A DNA stretch of 64,000 nt, from NCBI RefSeq assembly GCF_017794965.1, contig NZ_CP051240.1, forward strand, positions 1,364,001 to 1,428,000, in the 5' to 3' direction. Below, one piece after another: positions 1 through 9,300 of this stretch (position 1 is its first letter; each line of letters begins with the position of its first letter). Below the pieces are notes generated by a model. It had not been told where the DNA came from. It saw nothing but the letters and a program-made list of their open reading frames with translations, and ran no database searches. This DNA comes from Alcanivorax sp. Its GTDB lineage: Bacteria; Pseudomonadota; Gammaproteobacteria; Pseudomonadales; Alcanivoracaceae. Position numbers and translations under genes: made by a program.

Positions 1-507
1 AACAGCCGGGAAGGTTGTGGCAGCTGCTTTGATCTGGTGCTGCCGCTGGTGGTGGCCAGTGCCATCCCCTCGCATCAGCAGCCCTCAAGAAGTCGGGCTT
101 ATGAGGAAGGGAGCCTGGAAGGGCGGGTGCTGTTGGCAGAAGACAATCCGGTCAATCGCATGTTTGTGCACAAGGTGCTTGAGAATGCGGGATTGACGGT
201 GGTGGAAGCGGAAAATGGCAAGGAAGCGTGTCAGGAACACGCGGACAACCCGGACTTCGATCTGATTGTGCTGGACATGCAGATGCCGGAAATGGACGGT
301 TACCAGGCTGTGGCGGAACTGCGTGACCGGGGCTTTGAAGGGCCGGTGCTGGCCCTCACCGCCAACGTGCTGGCGCTGGATCGCCAGCGTTGTCTCGATG
401 CTGGCTGCGATGAGTTCCTGGGCAAGCCGGTCAGGATCCATGAACTGATCCAGGTCTGTTCCCGTCTGCTGCGTCAGTCGGAAGCGTCTTTTGATCTGGA
501 AAGCTGA
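1..507 (+). CDS. Hybrid sensor histidine kinase, C-terminal part (cut by window edge)
   Basis: The frame is open from base 1, so the 5' end of the gene lies outside the window. The first residues (GCGSCFDLVLPL) look like the last beta strand and G2-type end of a HATPase_c domain. They are followed by a linker and a complete receiver domain: an acidic pocket in LLAEDNPVNR, the phospho-acceptor Asp in VLDMQMPEMDGY (codon at 274) and the conserved Lys in FLGKPV. This is the usual tail of a hybrid kinase that passes phosphate from its own His to its own receiver or to a phosphotransfer protein. The sensor part and signal cannot be seen. The last 34 bases overlap the 3' end of the convergent kinase gene. 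Confidence 0.85.
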   Translation, partial: NSREGCGSCFDLVLPLVVASAIPSHQQPSRSRAYEEGSLEGRVLLAEDNPVNRMFVHKVLENAGLTVVEAENGKEACQEHADNPDFDLIVLDMQMPEMDGYQAVAELRDRGFEGPVLALTANVLALDRQRCLDAGCDEFLGKPVRIHELIQVCSRLLRQSEASFDLES

Positions 508-3272
508 GCGCGCTTGATGGCTTCGCTGACCTGTTGCTGGGCAACGGGCTTGCTCAGATAGTCATCCATGCCTGCATCGCGGGCTTTTTGCACGTAATCC
601 CCGGTGGCGTGGGCGGAAAGCCCGATGATCCAGCAATGGGGCTGGCTGGTTTCGCCGGCTTCCATCTCGCGGATGGCGGTGGTGGACTGGTAGCCGTCCA
701 TCACCGGCATTTCGCAATCCATGAAACAAATATCCCAGTATGCAGGTTGCTCGCTGATCAGCTGGAAGGCCTGCTCACCGTTGGTTACCAGCGTGGGCTG
801 GATGCCCAGGGATTTGAGGATGCTTTCGATCACCAGCTGGTTGACGGCGTTGTCTTCAGCCACGATTACATTCAGCCGGTTGGCCTTGTCCAGCACCACG
901 GTCTTCTCCGCGATCATGCTGTCGTAGCCGGACTCATCCTTGCCGGTCACCAGACTGCGCTTCAGGGATTGGCAGGAGAGCGGGGTTTCGATTAGCAGCA
1001 GGTCTTCCGGTAGCTGATCACTCAACGGGGTACCAGTGGGGTGCAGCAGTACCATGGTCGGAGAGTGGAAACGGTCACGAAGGCGTTGCACCAGCGATTC
1101 AGAGGCCATCACATTGTGTTCGGCAATCACAAAATCTACCGGCTGATCTGCCAGGGCGGGATCCATTGCTGATTCCGCATCCCTGAATTCGCGGGTTTTG
1201 GCTCCCCAGCGGCTGAGCAGCTGGGACAGGCTGAGTAGCTGTGCCGGCGTGCTGGAGATGACCACCGCAGTGCGATTTTTGAGAACGGGTCTGACGGTGC
1301 TCCCGGCTACCTTGACGGGCAGTGCCAGCCAGAAGGTCGCCCCCCTGCCCAGCGAGCTGCTCACGCCGATGTCGCCACCCAGCAAATCGGTGAGACGCTT
1401 ACAGATCACCAGTCCCAACCCTGCGCCTTTCTGGTCGCCGCTGTGGCGCACTTCGCTGACCGCGTCAAACAGCCTTGCCTGCTGGCCTTCGTCCAGTCCG
1501 GTGCCGGTATCCACCACTTCGATCATCAGCACACATTGATTGTTGTTGTTGACTGGCTGCTTGAGTGTCACGTGCAGGGAGACACTGCCCCGTTCAGTGA
1601 ATTTGAAGGCATTGCTGAGCAGGTTGGTGAGAATCTGTTTAAGACGGATCGGGTCAGTACGGATCACATCCGGCACCCGGCTGTCGATGTGAATGTATAA
1701 CGGGACCTGTTTCTCGGTTGAACGCAGGGCGAACAGCCGCGCGCAGTCGTCGACAATGCTTTCCAGGGCGGTGTCCTGAAAATCCAGTTCCAGCTTGCCG
1801 GATTCAATCCGGGAATAATCAAGAATATCGTTGATCACGGTCAGCAGGGACTGGGTGGACTGGTAGATCGTGCTGACATACTGCGCCTGTTGCTGTGAAA
1901 GCGCGGTGCGTCGTAACAGGTCCGTCATGCCCATGATGCCGTTCATTGGGGTACGGATTTCATGGCTCATGGTAGCCAGGAATTCACTTTTTGCTTGGTT
2001 GCGGGCACCGGCCTTGAAGGCTTCCATTTCAGCGATGGCGCGATCACGTATGGAATCGGAATGGGCTTCCTTGAGCCGGTTGATGCGACGGGCCAGGGCC
2101 AGCGACAGCACCACCACTTCCACAAATACCCCGACCTGCAGCAGGTTTTCCGTCAGCACGTTTCGAGGCACCAGGCCATATTTGTTCAGGGCCATGGAGG
2201 CGGCGCCGACAATGAAGCACACCCAGGCGATGGTGAAAATGCGAGCATCCGGATCGCCGGACCGGGAACGAATCAAGCCGATCAGCAGAATACTGAAGTC
2301 CATCACCAGAATCGCTATGACTGAAATCGGGATCAGGAATTCACGACTGGTGAAGGGCGCGGCCAGGAACAGGACCGTGCCGGTGAGCACCAGGCCACGG
2401 AGCCACAGGGCAAGACGTGGGGCTTTTTCCTGCAGAGAAAGGAAATGCAGGGTAAACAGCGATGGCAGCAACACCAGCAACGGCAGAAGGAAATGGATGA
2501 CGTGGCTGCTGACCAGTGGTGAGTGAGGCCACAGATAGCGCTGGGCATAACCTTGGTAAACGGCAAGAAACAGAGTGATGGCCACTGACCAGCACACATA
2601 CAGAAGGTAGACCTTCTCCCTCACCGAGAAGAACAGGGAGAGGTTATAAAGAATCATCACCAGCATGCCGCCAAAGAACACGCCTTGAATCAGGGTGCGA
2701 TTCAGGAACTGTGATTCAAAGGCGTCCTTGCTCATCAACGTCACAGGTAGCTGAATGCTGTGAGCGGAGCTCAGGCGGACAAAAAAGTCACTGTCGATGC
2801 CCGATGGCAGGGTGGTGGGGAAAGCCGGGGTCGGATATTCCGCTGTGCGTACGCTGAAATCCCTGTCCATGCCGGCCTGATGATGGGAAACAATAGAGCC
2901 GCCGGCATCCAGTTGATAGACGTCCACCTCGCCCAACATGGCGTAATCGATTCGCAGGATCCAGTTCTGCACTAGCGGATTGAGGTTGCGGACGGTGAAA
3001 TGAAACCAGCAGTGGTCAGAGGTAAAGCCAAGATTGGGGGGGCTTGAGCCGGCGTTTAGCCACTCTGATGTGTCCAGCTGGCGTACTGCTGTGATGTCCA
3101 GGCTCTGATCAGGGGGGGTACAGAGATAGGTCACCCCCTTCAGGGGATGGAGTATCTGTTGATCTTCGCCAATAATCTGCATATCCGTGGCGTGTGCCTG
3201 GACCACGGAGGTCAATGCATGCAGAAAAAGAGCCACAACCAGTAATAAACCGAATCGCACGTCCTTGGGCAC
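474..3272 (-). CDS. 7TMR-DISM hybrid sensor histidine kinase
   Basis: A protein of 932 residues. Residues 1-27 look like a signal peptide. A periplasmic 7TMR-DISM extracellular domain (about 35-170) follows, then seven hydrophobic segments (about 190-400), a HisKA domain with MSHEIRTPMNG (phospho-accepting His437), and a HATPase_c domain with an N box (NLLSNAFKF) and glycine boxes (GAGLGL). A degenerate receiver lies at about 685-790, where the acceptor position reads VIAEHNVM and has no Asp. A normal C-terminal receiver follows with acceptor Asp852 in FMDCEMPVMDGY. The likely role is detection of a carbohydrate-like or other periplasmic ligand and phosphorelay; the ligand is unknown. Its last codons overlap those of the neighbouring kinase on the other strand. 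The gene is divergent from the PhoD-like gene. Confidence 0.9.
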   Translation of the reverse strand: MPKDVRFGLLLVVALFLHALTSVVQAHATDMQIIGEDQQILHPLKGVTYLCTPPDQSLDITAVRQLDTSEWLNAGSSPPNLGFTSDHCWFHFTVRNLNPLVQNWILRIDYAMLGEVDVYQLDAGGSIVSHHQAGMDRDFSVRTAEYPTPAFPTTLPSGIDSDFFVRLSSAHSIQLPVTLMSKDAFESQFLNRTLIQGVFFGGMLVMILYNLSLFFSVREKVYLLYVCWSVAITLFLAVYQGYAQRYLWPHSPLVSSHVIHFLLPLLVLLPSLFTLHFLSLQEKAPRLALWLRGLVLTGTVLFLAAPFTSREFLIPISVIAILVMDFSILLIGLIRSRSGDPDARIFTIAWVCFIVGAASMALNKYGLVPRNVLTENLLQVGVFVEVVVLSLALARRINRLKEAHSDSIRDRAIAEMEAFKAGARNQAKSEFLATMSHEIRTPMNGIMGMTDLLRRTALSQQQAQYVSTIYQSTQSLLTVINDILDYSRIESGKLELDFQDTALESIVDDCARLFALRSTEKQVPLYIHIDSRVPDVIRTDPIRLKQILTNLLSNAFKFTERGSVSLHVTLKQPVNNNNQCVLMIEVVDTGTGLDEGQQARLFDAVSEVRHSGDQKGAGLGLVICKRLTDLLGGDIGVSSSLGRGATFWLALPVKVAGSTVRPVLKNRTAVVISSTPAQLLSLSQLLSRWGAKTREFRDAESAMDPALADQPVDFVIAEHNVMASESLVQRLRDRFHSPTMVLLHPTGTPLSDQLPEDLLLIETPLSCQSLKRSLVTGKDESGYDSMIAEKTVVLDKANRLNVIVAEDNAVNQLVIESILKSLGIQPTLVTNGEQAFQLISEQPAYWDICFMDCEMPVMDGYQSTTAIREMEAGETSQPHCWIIGLSAHATGDYVQKARDAGMDDYLSKPVAQQQVSEAIKRAQLSRSKDASD

Positions 3273-3378
3273 TGTCGTATTCCTGAATAAAGGTGGGGCG
3301 CCTTTCGGTGTTATGGAATTTTATCCCCTTGCATGAATGCTAGCAGTGTGGACCCGGGGGCTCAATTAGGGGGAATGA

Positions 3379-4788
3379 ATGTCTCGGAAGGTAAATCCTT
3401 TTGCGGTGGGGCCGATTCTTGGCGAAGCCGGGCCGACCCATGCACGCCTGTTCGGTGCTTTGCCGGAAAATACCATCAAGGCCGGCAATAAATATTGCTG
3501 GGGACGAGTGCGCTGGCGAGAGTACGCCACGGACGACTGGTCTCCCGCAAGGGCCTTCCGGGTGAATGGCAACTTTGATGGAAGTGGGGTGGTGGTCCTC
3601 AATGATCTCAAGCCGGGAACCCGTTACCAGTTTCAGGCAGGTTGGCTTAATGATGACACAGAGATGGCACTGGACTGGCAGGCGGTTGAGCCGGGTGAAT
3701 TCATGACTGACCAGCCAGACGCCGAACAGACCCGGTTTCTGTTCGGGTCCTGTTGTTACCGGTTTGTGGGACTGGATGGCAAGATCCAGGACGACCGGGC
3801 AGACAAGATCTTTGCCGAAATGCATGCACTGGGGCAGAAGGAAGAGGCGGAATTTGTCCTTTTTGGTGGCGATCAGGTCTACGCCGATTCCATGCATAGC
3901 CTTGGTGCTGCACAAACCCACAGCGATTTTTTCAGCCTGTATCGGGAAAGTTTTTCCCAGCCCCATCTGGCCCGATTGCTACGCCATACCAGTTGCTACA
4001 TGATCCTGGATGATCACGAAATCGAGAATAACTGGCCTGCCCGGGCAGATGCCGACCGCTGGACCAGCAAATATCCCGCTGCCATCAAGGCCTACCAGAT
4101 TTATCAGGCCTCCCACTCGCCGGCGTCGCCGCTGAACCGAGCCGGTACCTGGCTGGATCGGGATCCGGACAGGTTCTGGTATACCTTCTCACGGGGGCCA
4201 GCGGACTTCTTCGTGATGGATGTGCGCACCGAGCGGGTGCTGAGCCGCTGGCCCTGGCAGCGGCGGATGATTAGCGAGCAGCAGGAGGCCGCCTTTGCCC
4301 AGTGGCTGAATACGGATCCGGAGCGGGTCAAGGTGGTGGTCAGCTCGGTGGTCATGTTTCCGGAGCAGCGCCGTCCTTTTCATGGCCGGGATGCGTGGGA
4401 AGGGTTTCGCCATCAACGCCAGCGGCTGTTGCAGGCCATGTCGGCCAGTGACAGCCAGAAACTGGTGGTGCTCAGTGGCGACGTGCACGCCTCCCTGTAC
4501 GCCAATCTCACGCTCCGCGGCGGCAAGCAGGTGCATAGCTGGACCTGCTCGGGTCTGTTCTGGCCCACTGCCTTGATGGCGTTCCGGTGGTATCGGCCGA
4601 TGATGCGGGTTCCCGGCCTGCTATATGGCGGTTGGGGAAAACCGCTGGGGCAGGTGAATGTGCCGGGAGCGGTGTTCAGCGACAACGCCTTCTCCATGGT
4701 GTCCTTTGATGAAAATGGCGCCCGATTTGCCCTTTATGATCGCCGTCGACGCCCGGTGGAGGGGGCCAGTCGCGAGATTTGTTGGTAA
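3379..4788 (+). CDS. PhoD-like alkaline phosphatase family protein
   Basis: A metallophosphatase of 469 residues in the PhoD/phospholipase D-like family. An N-terminal fibronectin-like domain (about 1-110) precedes the catalytic domain. Metal-binding motifs are visible: FGSCCYR (PhoD Cys ligand region), FGGDQVYAD, MILDDHEIENNW and VLSGDVHASLYA. The family hydrolyses phosphate mono- or diesters using Ca/Fe. No signal peptide or Tat motif (RRxFLK) is seen at the N-terminus, so unlike classical PhoD it may be cytosolic. An AGGGGGAA ribosome site at about 3366 supports the ATG at 3379. The substrate is unknown. Confidence 0.85.
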   Translation: MSRKVNPFAVGPILGEAGPTHARLFGALPENTIKAGNKYCWGRVRWREYATDDWSPARAFRVNGNFDGSGVVVLNDLKPGTRYQFQAGWLNDDTEMALDWQAVEPGEFMTDQPDAEQTRFLFGSCCYRFVGLDGKIQDDRADKIFAEMHALGQKEEAEFVLFGGDQVYADSMHSLGAAQTHSDFFSLYRESFSQPHLARLLRHTSCYMILDDHEIENNWPARADADRWTSKYPAAIKAYQIYQASHSPASPLNRAGTWLDRDPDRFWYTFSRGPADFFVMDVRTERVLSRWPWQRRMISEQQEAAFAQWLNTDPERVKVVVSSVVMFPEQRRPFHGRDAWEGFRHQRQRLLQAMSASDSQKLVVLSGDVHASLYANLTLRGGKQVHSWTCSGLFWPTALMAFRWYRPMMRVPGLLYGGWGKPLGQVNVPGAVFSDNAFSMVSFDENGARFALYDRRRRPVEGASREICW

Positions 4789-4897
4789 ACCGAAAGGCTG
4801 TTTTCCTGGGCCTGTCTACGAGCGGGGAGGCGGGACATTCATTTGGGGTAGGCGAGGGCGTCGCTTGCGTATGGCAGATATCCTACAAAATCTGAGG

Positions 4898-5029
4898 CAA
4901 ATAACGACTTATAGCGGAGTCCGCGTTTCCCTAAAGTTGATCTCGCAAGGACGCGATGGAACACGGATGTTCGATTTCGGCCCGGTACAGCCCGCCCGCC
5001 AGACCCCAAACTGGCGGGCGTTTCTTTTT
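4898..5029 (+). ncRNA. Possible CsrA/RsmA-sequestering small RNA
   Basis: Four GGA triplets lie within 52 bases (4916, 4949, 4958, 4965). Two are displayed in the loops of small perfect hairpins: 4943-4956 (TCGC stem, loop AAGGAC) and 4959-4972 (GAACA stem, loop CGGA). The stretch ends in a 10-bp perfect terminator hairpin with a T tract. If transcription starts shortly after the AT-rich TACAAAAT at 4884-4891, the RNA would be about 130 bases, the usual size of RsmY/RsmZ. These are direct sequence observations; the function is inference. I see no clear GacA upstream site (TGTAAG-N6-CTTACA). The stretch could instead be an untranslated tail of the phosphatase mRNA. Confidence 0.35.
4993..5029 (+). 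terminator. Rho-independent terminator
   Basis: A perfect 10-bp GC-rich stem (4993-5002 with 5011-5020) with loop ACCCCAAA is followed by TTTCTTTTT. It would end the phosphatase transcript or the putative small RNA. Confidence 0.85.
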
Positions 5030-5129
5030 GGTCGCTTCTCGATCGCACCAGACGCCACGCAACCTGCAATACGCCAGCCCGGGGAAACCGCACCGTGAGG
5101 GGCACTTGCATATCGCGGTTGGGAACGGC

Positions 5130-5153
5130 TTCGTTTGCAAGCAAACGCCCACA
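5130..5153. repeat. Half REP-like hairpin
   Basis: CGTTTGC-AA-GCAAACG forms a perfect hairpin followed by GCCCACA, the tail seen in the full REP-like elements of this window. It looks like a single diverged half unit. Confidence 0.5.
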
Positions 5154-5168
5154 TCAGGATCAAAAAAA

Positions 5169-5188
5169 GGTTCATCGCGGATTAGCGG
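5169..5188. repeat. Dispersed 20-bp repeat, copy 1
   Basis: The 20 bases match the reverse complement of 38923-38942 at 19 positions. The core TTCATCGCGG also occurs at about 58332. It lies in a non-coding gap each time. Confidence 0.5.
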
Positions 5189-5200
5189 GAAAGCAGATTG

Positions 5201-5228
5201 GTCAGACGTCTGAAGTCGGACGTCTGAC
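5201..5228. repeat. Heptad array A (GTCNGAC class, 4 units)
   Basis: Four consecutive 7-bp units, GTCAGAC, GTCTGAA, GTCGGAC and GTCTGAC. The ends also form a 10-bp perfect inverted repeat (5201-5210 with 5219-5228). It is paired with the same class at 5467-5494. Confidence 0.75.
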
Positions 5229-5335
5229 GCAAAAGACAGAAAACCGGCAGCCCCCAAGCTCTTGCGCAATGCACCTGCCACTACGCTCACAAGCACTGCA
5301 AACCCGCAATGCTGTTCACTTAAGCTCAAGGTCTC

Positions 5336-5405
5336 TGTGGGAGCGTGCTTGCACGCGAATGGCGCGCTCTGAAATAAAGGCTTCGCGTGCGAGCACGCTC
5401 CCACA
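5336..5405. repeat. REP-like inverted pair
   Basis: Two 24-bp arms (5336-5359 and 5382-5405) are inverted copies with one mismatch. They start and end with TGTGGGAGC / GCTCCCACA, which resembles the REP elements known from Pseudomonas. Each arm also has an internal hairpin (CGTGCTTGCACG type). Confidence 0.75.
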
Positions 5406-5466
5406 AAAAACCAAAATCACGACCTAAATGAACAGCATGACTGCAAACCCGGGGTTTGATTTGGGC

Positions 5467-5494
5467 GTCAGACTTCTGACGTCCGACCTTCGAC
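5467..5494. repeat. Heptad array A' (GTCNGAC class, 4 units)
   Basis: Units GTCAGAC, TTCTGAC, GTCCGAC and CTTCGAC keep the 7-bp step. It mirrors array A across the REP-like pair. Confidence 0.65.
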
Positions 5495-5637
5495 CAGGCC
5501 GCTTAACTTTCCCTCAAATCCGCGAAGAGCCTAAAAAAAACGTCGTCCAATGTGGATTCGCCAAGCCGCGATGATCCTCTTTTTGCCTCTTCGGGTCGTA
5601 GCCGTGATAATGCGCCGGATTCACACCGGAGCTCACC

Positions 5638-5952
5638 ATGTCTGAACACAGCGAAGATCGCGACGTCCTCAAAGCCAAGCTTAACCAGGAAACCGCCAAG
5701 GCCAGCTGGGCTGAGCTGCAGCCTTTTTTTGCCCGGGGGCAAACCATCTATGTGGCCCCGGGGCTCGATCTTGTGGAAGTGGCCCTGGCCTTTTCCGAAG
5801 ACAATGCGGCACAGATCTCCCTGTGGCGTGAAAAAGGGCAGGTGGATAAAGTGGCCGATGAGCAGGCCGGGCACTGGTATGAGGCAGACCAGACCCTGTG
5901 GAGCGTGGTTGTCATGCCCTGGGTACTGGTGCAACCCGAACAGGTCCAGTAG
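5638..5952 (+). CDS. DUF2288 domain-containing protein
   Basis: A soluble acidic protein of 104 residues that fits the full length of the DUF2288 family. Conserved stretches are LKAKLNQETAKASW, ELQPFFARGQ, DLVEVALAF and the C-terminal WSVVVMPWVLVQ. The molecular function is not known. The start is ATG at 5638 with GGAG six bases upstream. It stands alone, with repeats upstream and a 359-base gap downstream. Confidence 0.8.
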   Translation: MSEHSEDRDVLKAKLNQETAKASWAELQPFFARGQTIYVAPGLDLVEVALAFSEDNAAQISLWREKGQVDKVADEQAGHWYEADQTLWSVVVMPWVLVQPEQVQ

Positions 5953-6311
5953 GCGGCCTTGACCGCTTGCTAAAACGGCCATGTTTCCTGTCTGGGGGGT
6001 GACCTGCTAACCGCTGTTCCGCGTTGACAGGCGACAACCGTAGACGGTCGCGCGGCCAACATCTTCTCTTCCGCTGGCGCGGTTGGACCCTTGCAACACG
6101 CTACCGGTCCAACCCGGCGCAGCCCTCTCAGCGTCTTTCCCTGAGCCCCTCTTCCCCGATGAAATCCAGGCTTTGCTGAGCGTGCATGAGCCTGGGGTGG
6201 TATTGGCGTGCGGCTCCGGTATAGAGTGAATTTTAGGGAGCCAAAATCTGGCTCTACCAGGACCTGCCGACAGGTCATGCGGCAGGCAGGGCACTGACGC
6301 CGGAGGAAAGG
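5953..6311. other. Intergenic region upstream of gdhB (359 bases)
   Basis: No gene is supported. It must hold the gdhB promoter and leader. A TATAGAGT box at about 6219 lacks a good -35 partner at normal spacing. The open frames on the reverse strand run on into gdhB and have no domain I recognise. Confidence 0.5.
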
Positions 6312-9300
6312 ATGCAGGACGACATCGCCCAACGCCAGACGCTGATGCTGGCCCAGCTGGAACGCATGCTGGCCGAGCAGATCGATGCAGAAGAGCAGCC
6401 CCTGTTCCGAAATTTTCTGGCCAGTTATTTTGAAATGGCCAGTCACGCTTCCCTGAATGCCCGCACCCCGGAACAGTTGTTCCGGCTGGCCCATGATCAC
6501 TGGCAACTGGCCTGTCAGCGGGACCAGGAATTACTCCTTGAAATATGCCCTCCGGCACGCAGTGGCGAGCTGGCCTGTCTTCGCACGGTGACCACGGATA
6601 TTCCTTTCCTGATGGATTCCGTGTCCATGGCGGTGCGTGATGCTGACACCGCCATCGACTGGGCCATTCACCCGGTGTTACGCATCCGCCGCAATGAGCA
6701 GGGGCAGATCACTCATGTGGACGGAGTGGGGGATGGCGAGCATCCGGCAGAATCCCTCATCTATCTGGAATTCGAACCGCTGACCAGTGACCGGGACTAT
6801 GCGGCGTTACGAGAGCAGTTGACGCTGGTGCTGGACGAGCTGCGGGTGGTGGTCAGCGATTATCACCCCATGCTGGATAACCTCCACGCCACGGGTGAGA
6901 ATCTTTCCCGTGACTATCCGGACCGTGATCAGGACGAGCTCCAGGAAGCGCTGGCGTTTATCGACTGGCTTCAGCATGAACACTTCACCTTTCTCGGCTA
7001 CGCCCGTTCCCATGCTCACAGCGACGGTGAAGTGACCCGGTTACAGCTGGATAATGACGCCGGCCTGGGGCTGGCGCGCACCGGTAGCCGCTATGCCGAT
7101 GCGGATCAATTCATCGCGCCCCATGAAGAAATGGCCAAGTACATTACCCATGGCAGGCTGGTGGTCGTGACCAAGGCGAATATGCGTTCGTCGATTCATC
7201 ACCCCCATTATATGGATGTGATCTCCATCAAACGCTTGGCGGAAGACGGTAGCGTGGAGGGTACGGACCGTTACATCGGCCTGTTCTCCCTGGATGCCTA
7301 TATCAACCGCCCCCGTGATATCCCCCTGATTCGTCGCAAGGTCAATCATGTACTGGAGCGCTCCCGTCTTCCGGAGCGTTCCCATTCCGGCAAGCATCTG
7401 CGCGATATCATTTATCAGCTACCCCGCGATGAGTTGTTCCAGTGCAGTGAGGATGAACTGTTTCATATGTGCATGGGCATCCGGGCCCTGCGTGACCGGG
7501 ATCACTTGCGGTTGTTTCTGCGCCGCGACCGTTATGGCCGGTTCTACTCCTGCATGGTGTATCTGAGCCGCGAACGTTTTTCCCGTGAGCTGCGGGACAA
7601 GGTGACCGATGAATTGATGCGCCTGTGCAATGGCGTGTCCGTGGAACGAACCGTGGACTTTCTGCGCGAGGGGCTGGCCAGAATTCACTGCATCATCCGC
7701 ATTCCCCAGGGTACCCAGCTCGGCATGACAGAAGGGCAGGTGGAGGAACGCCTGTTGGTGGTTACCCGGTCATGGGCTGATCAATTGCGTGCCATTCTCC
7801 GGGAAGAAGGGGAGGAGGGTGCGGCCCTGGCCATGCGCTATGGGGATGCCTTCCCGCTGGGATACCAGGAGCACTCCAGCCCCATGGAAGCGGCGGCAGA
7901 TATTCACTATCTGGCGCAGCTATCCTCCAGTCAGCCGGTCCTTCCCAGTCTGTCTGTGACCGAGGAAGACAGCGCTGCCTGCCCTACCTATTTACGCCTG
8001 TTCAGTCTGGGGCATCCGCTGGGGCTGTCCGATATCCTGCCGTTGCTGGAAAACTTCGGCCTGCGAGTGGTCAGCCAGGAACCCACCCGGTTGAGTCTTC
8101 GTGATGGACAGGACCAGTGGGTGCAATCCTTCTCGGTTCGGGTCAGTGGTGACTGTGCGCTGGGACCGGTGCAGCAGAAACGGTTTTTTGAAGATGCCTT
8201 TCTGGCTTGCTGGCAGGGCCGGACCGAGAATGACGGCCTGCACAGGCTGGTATTGCTGGCCGGGCTGAATACCCGGCAGATTGTCTGTCTGCGCGTGCTA
8301 ACCCGCTATCTGGTGCAGACCGAGTTGCCGTTCTCCCAGAGTTACATGGAGCAGTTGCTGGCGGACCATGCGGCAATTGCGCGTTTGCTGGTGAAGCTGT
8401 TTGAAAACCGCTTTGACCCTTCGGTTGATGACGCGCGTCGGCAGAAGGAGGGGGTATCGCTGGCTCAGGCTCTGGATCATGAGCTGGACCAGGTGGCGTC
8501 GCTGGATGGTGACCGGGTGCTGCGTGCTTTCCTGAGTGTGGTTCGCGCCGGTCTGAGAACCAATTTTTATCAGCGCAATGAGGAGGGCAAGGAGAAAACC
8601 TATGTCAGCCTCAAGCTGGACCCGACCCGGGTGGCAGAACTACCGCCGCCGCTACCCATGTTTGAGACGTTTGTGTATTCACCGCAAATGGAAGGGATCC
8701 ATTTGCGAGGCGGTCCGGTGGCACGGGGTGGTCTGCGCTGGTCGGACCGGCGCGAGGATTTTCGCACGGAAGTACTGGGGCTGGTGAAGGCGCAGATGGT
8801 GAAGAATGCGATCATCGTCCCGGTGGGCGCCAAGGGCGGCTTCGTGGTCAAACAGGGCAATCCGTTGAACCGTGAAGAGTGGCAGGAGCAGGGGGTGGCC
8901 TGTTATCAGCAGTTCATTCGCGGTCTGCTGGACATTACCGATAACCGTGAAGAGGACACGGTGGTTGCGCCCCCCTCGGTGGTACGTCATGACAGCGATG
9001 ATCCCTATCTGGTAGTGGCCGCGGACAAGGGCACTGCCACCTTCTCCGATATCGCCAATGGCCTGGCAGATGAATACGGATTCTGGCTGGGGGATGCGTT
9101 TGCTTCGGGTGGAAGTGTGGGGTACGACCACAAAAAAATGGGGATTACCGCCCGGGGGGCCTGGGAAAGTGTAAAGCGGCACTTCCGGGAGAAAGGCAAG
9201 GATATCCAGCAGGCCCCCTTCACGGTGGTGGGTATTGGTGACATGGGCGGTGATGTGTTCGGCAACGGCATGTTGTTGTCATCACAGATTCGCCTGGTCG

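Larger units (their letters stand above)
4789..5637. other. Repeat-rich intergenic gap (849 bases)
   Basis: No convincing protein gene is present. In order it holds a possible Csr/Rsm-like small RNA with a strong terminator (about 4898-5029), a half REP-like hairpin (5130-5153), a 20-bp dispersed repeat (5169-5188), a heptad array (5201-5228), a full REP-like inverted pair (5336-5405) and a second heptad array (5467-5494). Short open frames in this stretch have no ribosome sites and read through palindromes. Confidence 0.7.

Noticed and set aside
4658..5427. Several overlapping open frames after the phosphatase gene, both strands
   Set aside because: They cross the terminator, the REP-like pair and a heptad array; composition follows the repeats, and no start signals are seen.
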